From contig JAIXMR010000064.1 in the NCBI GenBank assembly GCA_025677835.1, forward strand, positions 87,689 through 151,688: a stretch of 64,000 nucleotides of DNA, in the 5' to 3' direction. The notes below the pieces were generated by a model. The model worked only from the letters and a program-made list of their open reading frames with translations. It was not told the origin of the DNA and searched no databases. Position numbers and translations under genes: made by a program. Source of the DNA: Sporodiniella umbellata. Its lineage: Eukaryota > Mucoromycota > Mucoromycetes > Mucorales > Rhizopodaceae. How positions within the stretch are numbered: the stretch's first letter is position 1; every line of letters starts with the position of its first letter. Shown here one piece after another: positions 56,588 to 64,000 of this stretch.

Positions 56588-57832
56588 ATGGATTCCGAAA
56601 TCTCGAAAGACGTTGGATTGTACATTGCTTATGGTGCTATGGTGACCATGGCAGCGATTCCTATCTATTTAGGATCGAAAGGCTCTATCAAAAGCATGAA
56701 ACGACCTGCAAACGCGCCCAAGCCAAAGAAATCCGAATCCCCACTCGACGATTCCGACGATGAAGATGACACGGCCACTGAGAGCTTGAGTTCGAGCGAT
56801 GCTTACATGTTCCCAGTGATTGGCTCAGGTGTGCTGTTCTCCTTGTTTATGGTGTTCAAGTATATTGATAAAAAATACGTGGATTATGTCCTGACGGCGT
56901 ATTTCTCCTTGATGGGATGCGCAGCTGTCACCAAGGCCAGTCTGGATATCTTCAAGTCAATCGTTCCTGTCTCTTGGTTATCCGGTGTAGCCAAGTATAA
57001 GGTGACGCTTTCCAAACGCTCCAAATACGTCTCTCACTTTAACTTGACGGTGATTCACTTTGCTCTCCTGGCCAGCTCTCTAGTGCTCACCGTCTTTTAC
57101 GGTCTTAGTAAACATTGGGTTGCATCCAACATCTTTGGCTTCTCTTTCTCGGTGAACGCGATCCAGTTGCTCTCTCTGGATTCGTTCAAGACAGGCATGA
57201 TCCTCTTGAGCGGTTTGTTCTTTTACGATATCTTTTGGGTCTTTTATACGCCTGTGATGGTCTCCGTCGCCAAAAACTTTGATGCGCCCATCAAGCTTCT
57301 CTGGCCCCGAAACATTGTCGAGCATCTCTTTGATAAGGCCACCTCGTTTACCATGTTGGGTCTGGGAGATATCGTTATCCCCGGTATCTTTGTCGCCCTC
57401 GCCTTACGTTACGACCGCCACATCTCCTGGCAGCGTCGTCCCGTCGGTCAGTTCCGATCCTTGGATTTCCCCAAGCCTTACTTTCACGCTTGCTTTACTG
57501 CCTATATCCTGGGCTTGATCACCACCACCACTGTCATGCATCTCTTCAAGGCCGCTCAGCCTGCCCTTCTCTACCTCTCTCCCGCTTGTATTCTCTCCGT
57601 ACTCATCACCGCCTTCTCCCGTGGTGAACTGCAAGAGCTCTGGGCTTATAAAGTAGAAGAAACCGATAAAAAAGAAACTGATAAAAAAGAAACAGAGAAA
57701 GAGAGAGAAGAAAAGAGACCGTTGTTGGACGATGGCCAGACAAGAAAACATGAATCCCAAATCATTGAGGAAATCATCGAAGAAGAAGACGGCCAAATAC
57801 AATTAGAAGAAATCGAGTTGGAAGAAGATTAA
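56588..57832 (+). CDS. Signal peptide peptidase (presenilin-type aspartyl protease)
   Basis: Intramembrane GxGD aspartyl protease that cleaves leftover signal peptides in the ER membrane. A single exon of 414 aa. The catalytic pair is Asp214 in FFYDIFWVFYTP and Asp261 in GLGDIVIPG; the QPALLYLSPA stretch near 335 is the PAL substrate motif. Nine or so hydrophobic segments are seen; the loop after the first (PKKSESPLDDSDDEDDTATE) is acidic and probably lumenal or cytosolic depending on topology. The C-terminal ~50 residues are a charged Lys/Glu tail (ETDKKETDKKETEKEREEK), rich in repeats, with KKET repeated; it lacks a plain KKxx end. The GTG at 56582 would add two residues; ATG 56588 is used. 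This coding stretch is much GC-richer than its surroundings and intronless. Confidence 0.92.
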   Translation: MDSEISKDVGLYIAYGAMVTMAAIPIYLGSKGSIKSMKRPANAPKPKKSESPLDDSDDEDDTATESLSSSDAYMFPVIGSGVLFSLFMVFKYIDKKYVDYVLTAYFSLMGCAAVTKASLDIFKSIVPVSWLSGVAKYKVTLSKRSKYVSHFNLTVIHFALLASSLVLTVFYGLSKHWVASNIFGFSFSVNAIQLLSLDSFKTGMILLSGLFFYDIFWVFYTPVMVSVAKNFDAPIKLLWPRNIVEHLFDKATSFTMLGLGDIVIPGIFVALALRYDRHISWQRRPVGQFRSLDFPKPYFHACFTAYILGLITTTTVMHLFKAAQPALLYLSPACILSVLITAFSRGELQELWAYKVEETDKKETDKKETEKEREEKRPLLDDGQTRKHESQIIEEIIEEEDGQIQLEEIELEED

Positions 57833-57955
57833 CAGAAAGAGATATCTTTTTGTTTGAATATATACCTCTATCTTTTTGTTTTTTTAGGGGTATACAGAGT
57901 GTTTGTAAATACCCACATAGAGCGATGTGGTGCCTATGTAATAAAGAAATACTTT

Positions 57956-57993
<38 letters not shown>

Positions 57994-58063
57994 CTCGTTG
58001 TATACAACTTTATTATTTCTATATCTACATTTTTTTTTTATTATTATTAGTTCTATGCAGGAT

Positions 58064-59881
58064 TTACCAGGTCAGTTTCTTGACTTGTAATCGATGGACG
58101 GTATCTATCCATTGAACGGCCCATTGATAGAGCCAGAGGGAATACACCAAGGATTCATGTTGCCACCAGGCATAGAACAGTTGTTTTAAACGCAAGAAGC
58201 TAAAGCCCAGGGTTCGAATGCTATGCAAGAGCTGACGTTTGGTATCAAGCCAGACAGCTTTGGAGCAATAAAAGCCCATGATAGCATACGTGATACGTTC
58301 ATCGTGAGAGGCACTCAGTTTTTCGTCCACATGTCGCAGGAGATCGTTCGTTTTGAGCAACAAGAGTACCGCCCGGGGCAGCTTGCCCAAGATGTCTGCT
58401 ACTTCTGTCAATCGCTCAATCGCACCTACCGAAATACGGTCGACTTCACTTTCACTTCGAGTAGTGTTCAGATCCGACTGACGAATCTTGTCCCATTCTC
58501 GACCTGTCAACATACATGCAAACAACTGATATCCTTCCGTGCCTGCTACCTCGTACGCATATTGACAAATCCCCTGTTCATCCCCTTTGATCAATGACGT
58601 CCAAAGCCGTGCATAGTTCGACCGCAAGTCGTAGGGTAAATCACGGTACAGTCCATGGTCTAATAAGACCAAATCAAAGTTGTATTTCGATTGTTTCGGG
58701 TCCTGCGCTGGACGTACAAACACGTTTCCTGGATCTTCAACCGACTGTCAATCACCACCTTCTCTTTTAGCTCTACTTACGTGGATCGCAATGAACAAAG
58801 CCATGGACAAAGATCATTTCAGAAAATACTCGGGTAAGCTCTTTGGAAACTTCACCAGGATCAATGCCATGTTGCTTCATATAGTCTAAATCGTCAATTC
58901 TGGCGCCAGTGATAACTAGAAAAAAAAAAAAAATGAGTGCCAGCAACAGACGCAGCCGTTGACGTTACATTCCATGCACATAATTCTACGTTTGGCCCAG
59001 AGAACGGTCGGTACAACCAAAGCAAATTCGTTTCGTACACAATCTTCATAAAAGTTGGCCTGCACTTTCTGAGCGTTCTGGGCCTCATGAATAAAGTCTA
59101 GTTCTTTGGGTAACGATTCTCGCATTTCGTCAGCCAACCAGCCAAAGCCAAACTCGGGAAATACCTTCTTAACCATCTCGATAATAAACGAGACGGTTTC
59201 CATGTCCACCTTGCAGTATTCATCCAGGTAGGGGTGTTGGAGTTTCACTGCCACCCAGCCTGGCTCTTTCTTGAGTTTCGCTCGATGCACTTGCGCTAGA
59301 GAAGCCACCCCTAACGGAGTCCAGTCAAACGTCTCAAATACCTCCTCGAGAGGTAGACCGTAATCGGAAAGGAACAGCGCCTGCACATCCTCAGGGCTGG
59401 TTGCTTGGCATTGATCCTGTAACACGGCCATAGTCTCACACCATTCATTCGGCAGAATGTATTCCATCACCGAAATGTGTTGACCCAATTTAACATAGAT
59501 GCCTCCCAAATGTTGAATCCCTGCAAGCACACGAGCTGCAGAACGCTGATGGCACGCTCGTTTGGCTGCTTCGGACGTTTCTTCATTCGGGTAATCCTTT
59601 GCCAACGTGCGATAGTAATCATACGCAACCTGAGTACCCACTACACCAGCCACCCCACACCGTTCCAGCGCTTTCATCACATGTCGGCAACGATCGTTGG
59701 TCTGATAAAGTAGAGTACCTCCTATCGCTAGTGTACTTACTGTCGCAAACGAAACCAATCCAGTACCTATCACCACTCTACCTAGCGTACTCTGTCTCTT
59801 TGGTCTCTCAAACGATCGTTGAGAACTCAAACCTCGTCCGTAGAATCGTGGCCGATTCAATAACCCAATGTAGCGATACAT
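58064..59881 (-). CDS. MCP2: ABC1/ADCK-family atypical kinase, MCP2/ADCK1 type (mitochondrial)
   Basis: UbiB/ABC1 atypical kinase-like protein of mitochondria; yeast Mcp2 affects lipid homeostasis and the exact activity is unsettled. Exons 59881-58969, 58915-58781 and 58734-58064 (53 and 46 bp introns) give 572 aa. An Arg-rich, acid-free presequence (MYRYIGLLNRPRFYGRG ...) and a membrane-like helix (VVIGTGLVSFATVSTLAIGG) precede the family core: GGIYVKLGQHISVMEYILPN (KxGQ motif), TPLGVASLAQVHRAKLK, VAVKLQHPYLDEYCKVDMET, ELDFIHEAQNAQ, and the catalytic-like FVHCDPHPGNVFVRPA and LVLLDHGLYRDL. The acceptor at 58735 is chosen because it restores HPGNV; a later AG would not. The C-terminal half has ADCK1-like helices rather than the COQ8 AAAS loop, so COQ8 is unlikely. 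Confidence 0.88.
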
Positions 59882-60379
59882 TCCACTATGAAAAACGTCC
59901 ACTATTTATCAGAAAAAAAAAAAAAAAAAATAAAGGTATTTTTTTTTTTTTTTTTGAGTGATGATTATTATGAATAGATTCAACACCAACGAAAATTAAA
60001 AAAAATTCTCTCACAAAATAAAATAAACAGGTGGGTTTCTTTTGCCAAACGACAAAAAGGTCAATCCACATGGCATAGTTCCAAAGACTCGGTTTGTACG
60101 ACTAAAAAAGAGGATCAACTATTAGAGTTGTCACCAAAAAAAAAAAAAAAGGCTCACGATTACTATTGACCAAAGACAATAAAAGTATTAAGCGGTGATA
60201 AGCAATGTTCTACATGTCGCACTGCATACAGTACTTGTAAAAATAGAACATGAAAAGAAAACAGAGATCTACGTAATGCCATCATGCCTCTATGGAATCT
60301 ATTTTTCCAAAAGATAGATAAAACTCTGCCATGGATCGAAAGATTCCTTTTGGACATGCATCGATCCTAAGGATATGAT
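59882..60379. other. Spacer between two minus-strand genes
   Basis: Holds A and T runs at about 59912-59929 and 59939-59955 upstream of MCP2. A 64-codon minus-strand frame at 60357-60163 (LRRSLFSFHVLFLQVLYAVR, then HVEHCLSPLNTFIVFGQ) begins 22 nt after the JMJD7 stop; it may be part of that 3' UTR, or a small unrecognised gene. Confidence 0.4.
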
Positions 60380-61719
60380 TTATTCATCCTCATCGTTTTC
60401 CAACAGTTCACGATTGTTTTCAACAACGCCTGTAAGCAGCTTTCGATAAAGATTCATGGTTGGAAACAAGATGGATCGATAATCCATATCGTACCAGTAA
60501 TTGATAGCAATCACACCTTCTTTTCCCTGTTGTAAAACCTGATGAAACCAGAGAGCTATAAAGAAAGCCTTTAGAGTACATTCCTCCCTCTTGCTCATTA
60601 CCTGGAAGATAAAGCATTTCACCTTCATTCACAATGACTTCAATAGGACAGGCATCTTTAAAGTTTGGAAATCGGTCTAGATCAGGCATCAAAGGGTTAA
60701 TGGGTATCCATGGCGTCTTTGAGTCTAAAGGTTTGATTTCCAACTGTTGTGTGATCGGATTGGGTTGATAGACGGCATTGGTATACATGGATTCTAACCC
60801 AACCGAATTATTGGTTTGAATGAACCAAAAAAAAAAAAAAAAGTCCTTACCATGCATACAGTAGTATTCAGAAGGAGGAAAAAGCACAAACTTCTTTTGA
60901 CCTCGAATTACCGCATAGCAATTCTCATAGGGGTCTTTATGAAGCGAGGTGATACTCGCATGGTCTCCAAACCAAAAATTGACAGCATCCGGCTGTTTAC
61001 CAAGAGCTTCACTACACCAATCTATCTCTTTGTCCACATCGTCTTCTAATGCACCAAACTCGGTTGGAAGGCTGCCGTTCTGTAAAGAGATATAATGGGC
61101 CCGATCGGATCCTTGCATCCTTCTCAAAAAATCATCAAAAGTCATGCTTTCCTCATATGGCATAACAAAGTACTCTTTTTGTGTAACGGGATCCCAAGTG
61201 ACAGCATCTGCATAACTGATATCCAGTTTAGTGTGTTTTGTATTTTGGATGGCTTCTTTACCCATTCGGCGTGACTATCAATTTTTAATATCTATCCACA
61301 CAAAAAAAAAAAGGGGGCCAGGTTGATTAACTTACTAGAGACGGTAATTTGAGAATTTCCCATTTTGGATTTCAAGTAATCGTTGTTCCACTTTGTACGT
61401 GCTGGCCAATGATTAAAAGCATCTAAAACAGGTTGAATTGTAAGCCCAAATAAAAAAAAAAAAAGAGAGAAGGGGTGCCTTTGTTTTAAGAAATGCATAC
61501 TTTGGATAATGGCAGGTCTATTAGGATGTACACTGGTTTTGATAAACTCAAGAGGGGAAGGTGGGCTAGGATAGATATGTACATAATCCCCATTTATCTC
61601 TATCCTTTACATAATCAGCGAAAAGAAATCACATATTGTTTTTTTAGTATGTTATAAAAACCTTGATACTCCTTTACATAGGCTTTAAAAACATTGTCCA
61701 AGTCTTGAATCGTGGCCAT
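60380..61719 (-). CDS. JMJD7: JmjC-domain lysyl hydroxylase, JMJD7 type
   Basis: JMJD7 enzymes hydroxylate lysine in the TRAFAC GTPases DRG1/DRG2; that role here is inferred. Six exons: 61719-61662, 61599-61501, 61422-61336, 61255-60851, 60793-60602, 60555-60380; 338 aa. N-terminal landmarks SPPSPLEFIKTSVHPNRPAI and NAFNHWPARTKWNNDYLKSK match the family. ISYADAV is then followed by WCSEALGKQPDAVNFWFGDH and ITSLHKDPYENCYAVIRGQK, with Fe ligands His187 and Asp189; the distal His is in MLYLPALWFHQV, followed by INYWYDMDY. PWIPINPLMPDLDRFPNF is also diagnostic. The acceptor of exon 4 (61255) skips an earlier AG at 61275, which would bring a stop; about 17 residues around it replace the usual VTPDG, so this junction is the least certain part. 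Confidence 0.87.
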
Positions 61720-62222
61720 TTTATAAAAACAAAAACAAAAATAACTTTTTTTTTTTCTGGGTCACCAAAAACAATCCCCGTGCTGTGTGATTGATTGGTT
61801 AAAAAAAAAAAAAGTTCGATTGATCTTTGATAAAATTGAGGATTTTCAAAACAAATCTTTACTACCAACTTAAACGCTCTGTTGATACATGATGCACTGT
61901 AGCAATAGGGAAAAACTGGGTTGCCATCGAACTAATCTAACCAAAAGAGAACCCAAACTTGTAACACTTTTTTTTTTTTTTTTTTTTTCAAAAAGAAAAA
62001 GTAGCCTCATAAGCCATTTGCCAAAAGCAATTATGTTTATAAAACAATTAGGTATGAACATGGTGTCTTTCCATTGTTATTTTCAATGACAACGGTTAAA
62101 GCTTTACCCTCTCTCGATAAAAGCCGAGTTGGACCCAACCCGCAGTCACAGCTGCAGACTAGAATAAGAGATAGAGCAACGAGAATCTCCTCTTTCTGGT
62201 AAAGCAACATTAAAATCATAAA
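61720..62222. other. Divergent promoter of JMJD7 and RPS17
   Basis: A 500-bp shared upstream region. It holds T runs at about 61747-61757 and 61970-61988, an A run near 61801-61813 and a GC-richer stretch near the RPS17 start (ACCCAACCCGCAGTCACAGC at about 62134-62153) that may carry the ribosomal-protein promoter site. No gene is seen. Confidence 0.45.
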
Positions 62223-63128
62223 ATGGTACGAGACAAACAGAAAACAAAAGAGGGGCATCCATCTATAAGGTTCAACACGATGAGTGGATGGATGGATGGA
62301 TGGATGGATGGATGGATTAGACAATGAAAACTCATCTTTTATGTATCTATTCAGGGTCGTGTTAGAACCAAGACTGTCAAGAAGGCCTCTCGTGTCGTAA
62401 TTGAAAAATACTACCCCCGTCTTACACTCGACTTTCAAGTCAACAAAAAGATTCTTGACGAAGTCACCATCATTCAATCCAAACGTCTTCGTAACAAGAT
62501 TGCCGGTTTCACTACCCATTTGATGAAGCGTATCTCGCGCGGTCCTGTTCGTGGTATTTCTTTCAAGTTGCAAGAAGAAGAACGTGAACGCCGTGACAAC
62601 TTTGTTCCCGAATTTTCGGCTTTGGATACTTCTGCCATCGAAATCGATCCTGAAACTCAAGTAAGTCATTATATCAAAATAGCTCTATCCATGATACCTT
62701 GAAAGAGGGTTTTTTCTATTCCTTGACCAACAAAATATTCTTACTGCTCTGGCGTAATACACGCTAACCAGTAGGTTTATTTTAAATGGAAAAAAAAAAA
62801 AAAAAACAAAAGGAAAAGAGAGATCTTTTTGATGGCCATACTGAACAAAAGAAGAAAGATAGAAAAAAAGAAAACTAGGGTTTTCATATATTTTTTTTTT
62901 TCAATTTCTGCTTCTTTTGAGGTGTCAAGATCTCTCAATACAAAAGGGTTTAACATTCTCTTTTTTTCTTTTCTTTTTTTATCATAATAGTCTTTGCTTA
63001 AGGCTATCAACTTTGATCACCTTGAAGGAGTTAAGGTCACAGAGCCTGTAGCCACTTTTACCCCTCGTCGCGACCACCGTCATTCTCGTCCCCGTAAGGC
63101 TGCTGCTGAAACTGAAGCTTTAAAATAA
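62223..63128 (+). CDS. RPS17: 40S ribosomal protein eS17
   Basis: Small-subunit ribosomal protein located near the beak/mRNA-entry side. Exons 62223-62225, 62355-62660 and 62991-63128 give 148 aa, slightly longer than the usual ~135. Exon 1 is just the ATG: the intron starts immediately after the start codon, an arrangement also known in yeast RPS17 genes. The protein reads [21 protein letters not shown], then [40 protein letters not shown] and [20 protein letters not shown]. After the second intron, [13 protein letters not shown] is a fungal-type C-terminus, then a basic tail ([15 protein letters not shown]). Intron 2 (330 bp) is the longest in the window; I looked for C/D or H/ACA snoRNA boxes and did not find a convincing set. 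Confidence 0.96.
62285..62317. repeat. (GGAT)n tetranucleotide repeat in RPS17 intron 1
   Basis: About eight GGAT units within the 129-bp first intron, flanked by inverted 7-mers GATGAGT (62279-62285) and ACTCATC (about 62330-62336). The repeat could be looped out by this pair on the pre-mRNA. Confidence 0.85.
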
Positions 63129-63364
63129 AATAAAAAAAAAACTCACAAACTACATCAACAGTTTTGCATTTTGTATAAATAAAACTCTTCATAAAACCAA
63201 TCGTTCTAATTTTAATGAAAAGAACTATGCTTAGAGATCGCTCTTGTGGTTATGCCATAAAAGGAGCTAAAGATTACACATCACTTTTTCTTAGTCTAGA
63301 GAATCCATTTATTCATGACAACAATCTTTTTTTTTTTTTTTTTTTTTTTTCAAAACAAAAGCAT

Positions 63365-63757
63365 TTAGGGATAAAAATAACGTTCACAGTTATATTCCAG
63401 TTGAGGATAGGTTGTTGGAAGTTTGTTGTTTGTCAGTCTTTTACGCCTTTTGATAACATCTGTTTTTAGTCGAAGAGGTCGCATTGTCCCATGAAGTTTA
63501 TAAAACAGACCACAGGCATTACACAATGGGTACCCTTGAGTACTTCTTCGCCACAGTGGGGTATTGGCTGTGTTACAATTGCTACATTGAATCGAATTGG
63601 TTCGACGCCTGCCCTGTTTGGTCGTTTCATTAAATATAAAAGGAACTGGTGTCATCGTAGGTACTGTACAGGCACATTCAGGGTAGGAAACTGAAAGACA
63701 ACCCACACCCTCCCACAGATCATCTTTTTTACATTCATTGTTTATAAAGTTTTGCAT
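63365..63757 (-). CDS. One-finger GATA-type zinc-finger transcription factor
   Basis: Small nuclear DNA-binding protein recognising GATA-type sites. A single exon of 130 aa from ATG 63757. The finger is C58-x2-C61-x17-C79-x2-C82 ([20 protein letters not shown], then [13 protein letters not shown]), followed by [15 protein letters not shown], the usual basic tail. The 17-residue loop is the animal/fungal nitrogen-regulator type rather than the 18-residue White-Collar type. The N-terminal ~55 residues are acidic then Pro/Thr-rich ([11 protein letters not shown]), a possible activation region; [10 protein letters not shown] has a basic-directed phospho-site. Shorter than AreA-type regulators, so upstream exons beyond position 63757 cannot be excluded. 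Target pathway (nitrogen, iron, other) cannot be told from this sequence. Confidence 0.85.
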   Translation of the reverse strand: MQNFINNECKKDDLWEGVGCLSVSYPECACTVPTMTPVPFIFNETTKQGRRRTNSIQCSNCNTANTPLWRRSTQGYPLCNACGLFYKLHGTMRPLRLKTDVIKRRKRLTNNKLPTTYPQLEYNCERYFYP

Positions 63758-64000
63758 AGCGTAATTATTTCAGAAATAAAAAAAGATAAAAGAAAGTTGA
63801 ATTGTTAAGAAAGATTGTATATAGATATATATACATATATATACATGCTTAAAAACTAACTTGTCCTTCTTTATATGCCTGTGAGGGAATTTAAAAGAAT
63901 TTGGTTTGATAGAAAGATTCGCTGCATTTTAGAATGAGCGAAGAAGTTTTCTTTTTTTTTTCTTGGTTCACTCATGTATGGAACATTTTGGTTTTATTTA
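63758..64000. other. Upstream region of the GATA-factor gene
   Basis: AT-rich with a (TA)-rich stretch at about 63819-63843 and a T run near 63951-63961. No coding frame is called at this edge. Confidence 0.45.

Noticed and set aside
62661..62990. snoRNA inside the long RPS17 intron
   Set aside because: A GATGG-like and a CTGA-like box are too close together and no terminal stem is seen; a small imperfect hairpin near 62738-62762 is not enough.
1..64000. CRISPR arrays, bacterial operons, phage or intact transposons
   Set aside because: No direct-repeat/spacer pattern, no terminal inverted repeats with a transposase, and no reverse transcriptase or integrase motif is visible; the DNA is eukaryotic throughout.

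Overview
The window is nuclear DNA of a fungus, most likely an early-diverging one of the Mucoromycota (Mucorales) type. The evidence is eukaryotic housekeeping genes split by many short GT-AG introns (about 40-90 bp), fungal-only families (DLT1, BUD4-like, BEM2, SNT1), two JmjC hydroxylases (JMJD4 and JMJD7 types) that budding yeast lacks, AT-rich intergenic DNA, and very long A/T homopolymers confined to introns, leaders and intergenic gaps. The phylum is inferred; no rRNA or other marker is present. For nearly every spliced gene the exon lengths sum to a multiple of three and the junctions restore conserved family motifs.

Layout. 1-3.4 kb: 5' part of an SNT1/NCoR-type corepressor (-). 4.9-5.0 kb: possible two-exon micro-gene. 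5.3-7.9 kb: DLT1 (+) converging on an UNC93-like transporter (-). 8.9-11.6 kb: an alpha-arrestin and an anchored LEA2-like protein (both -). 12.3-13.3 kb: proteasome alpha-4 (+). 13.6-15.7 kb: glycosyltransferase with a GT64 C-terminal domain and a GT8-like N-terminal half (-). 16.1-22.1 kb: a 1869-residue BUD4/anillin-like protein (-). After a 2.2 kb gene-poor gap come fatty aldehyde dehydrogenase HFD1 (+) and the complex I 24 kDa subunit (+). 30-40.5 kb (-): SWIRM protein, BEM2 (PH/RasGEF/RhoGAP, 2037 aa) and ribose-phosphate pyrophosphokinase. 40.5-44.2 kb is gene-poor, with an unidentified decayed-looking locus and one orphan gene. 44.2-54.3 kb (+): JMJD4-type hydroxylase, F-box protein, membrane-anchored ubiquitin protease, eIF2B beta and an AVT1-type amino-acid transporter. 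54.7-64 kb: septin CDC10 (-), signal peptide peptidase (+), ABC1/ADCK-type kinase MCP2 (-), JMJD7-type hydroxylase (-), ribosomal protein eS17 (+) and a one-finger GATA factor (-).

There are no operons, CRISPR arrays, intact transposons or tRNA genes that I can see. Functional themes recur: cell polarity and septation (BUD4-like, BEM2, CDC10), translation and its modification (eIF2B beta, eS17, JMJD4, JMJD7) and ubiquitin-linked turnover (arrestin with a PPxY motif, F-box protein, USP, proteasome alpha-4). Nothing in the sequence shows these are physically or regulatorily linked. The most unusual items are the GT8-like/GT64 fusion, two GC-AG introns, a 17-nt microexon, overlapping splice choices at the arrestin and septin C-termini, and several short coding-like traces in gene-poor gaps.
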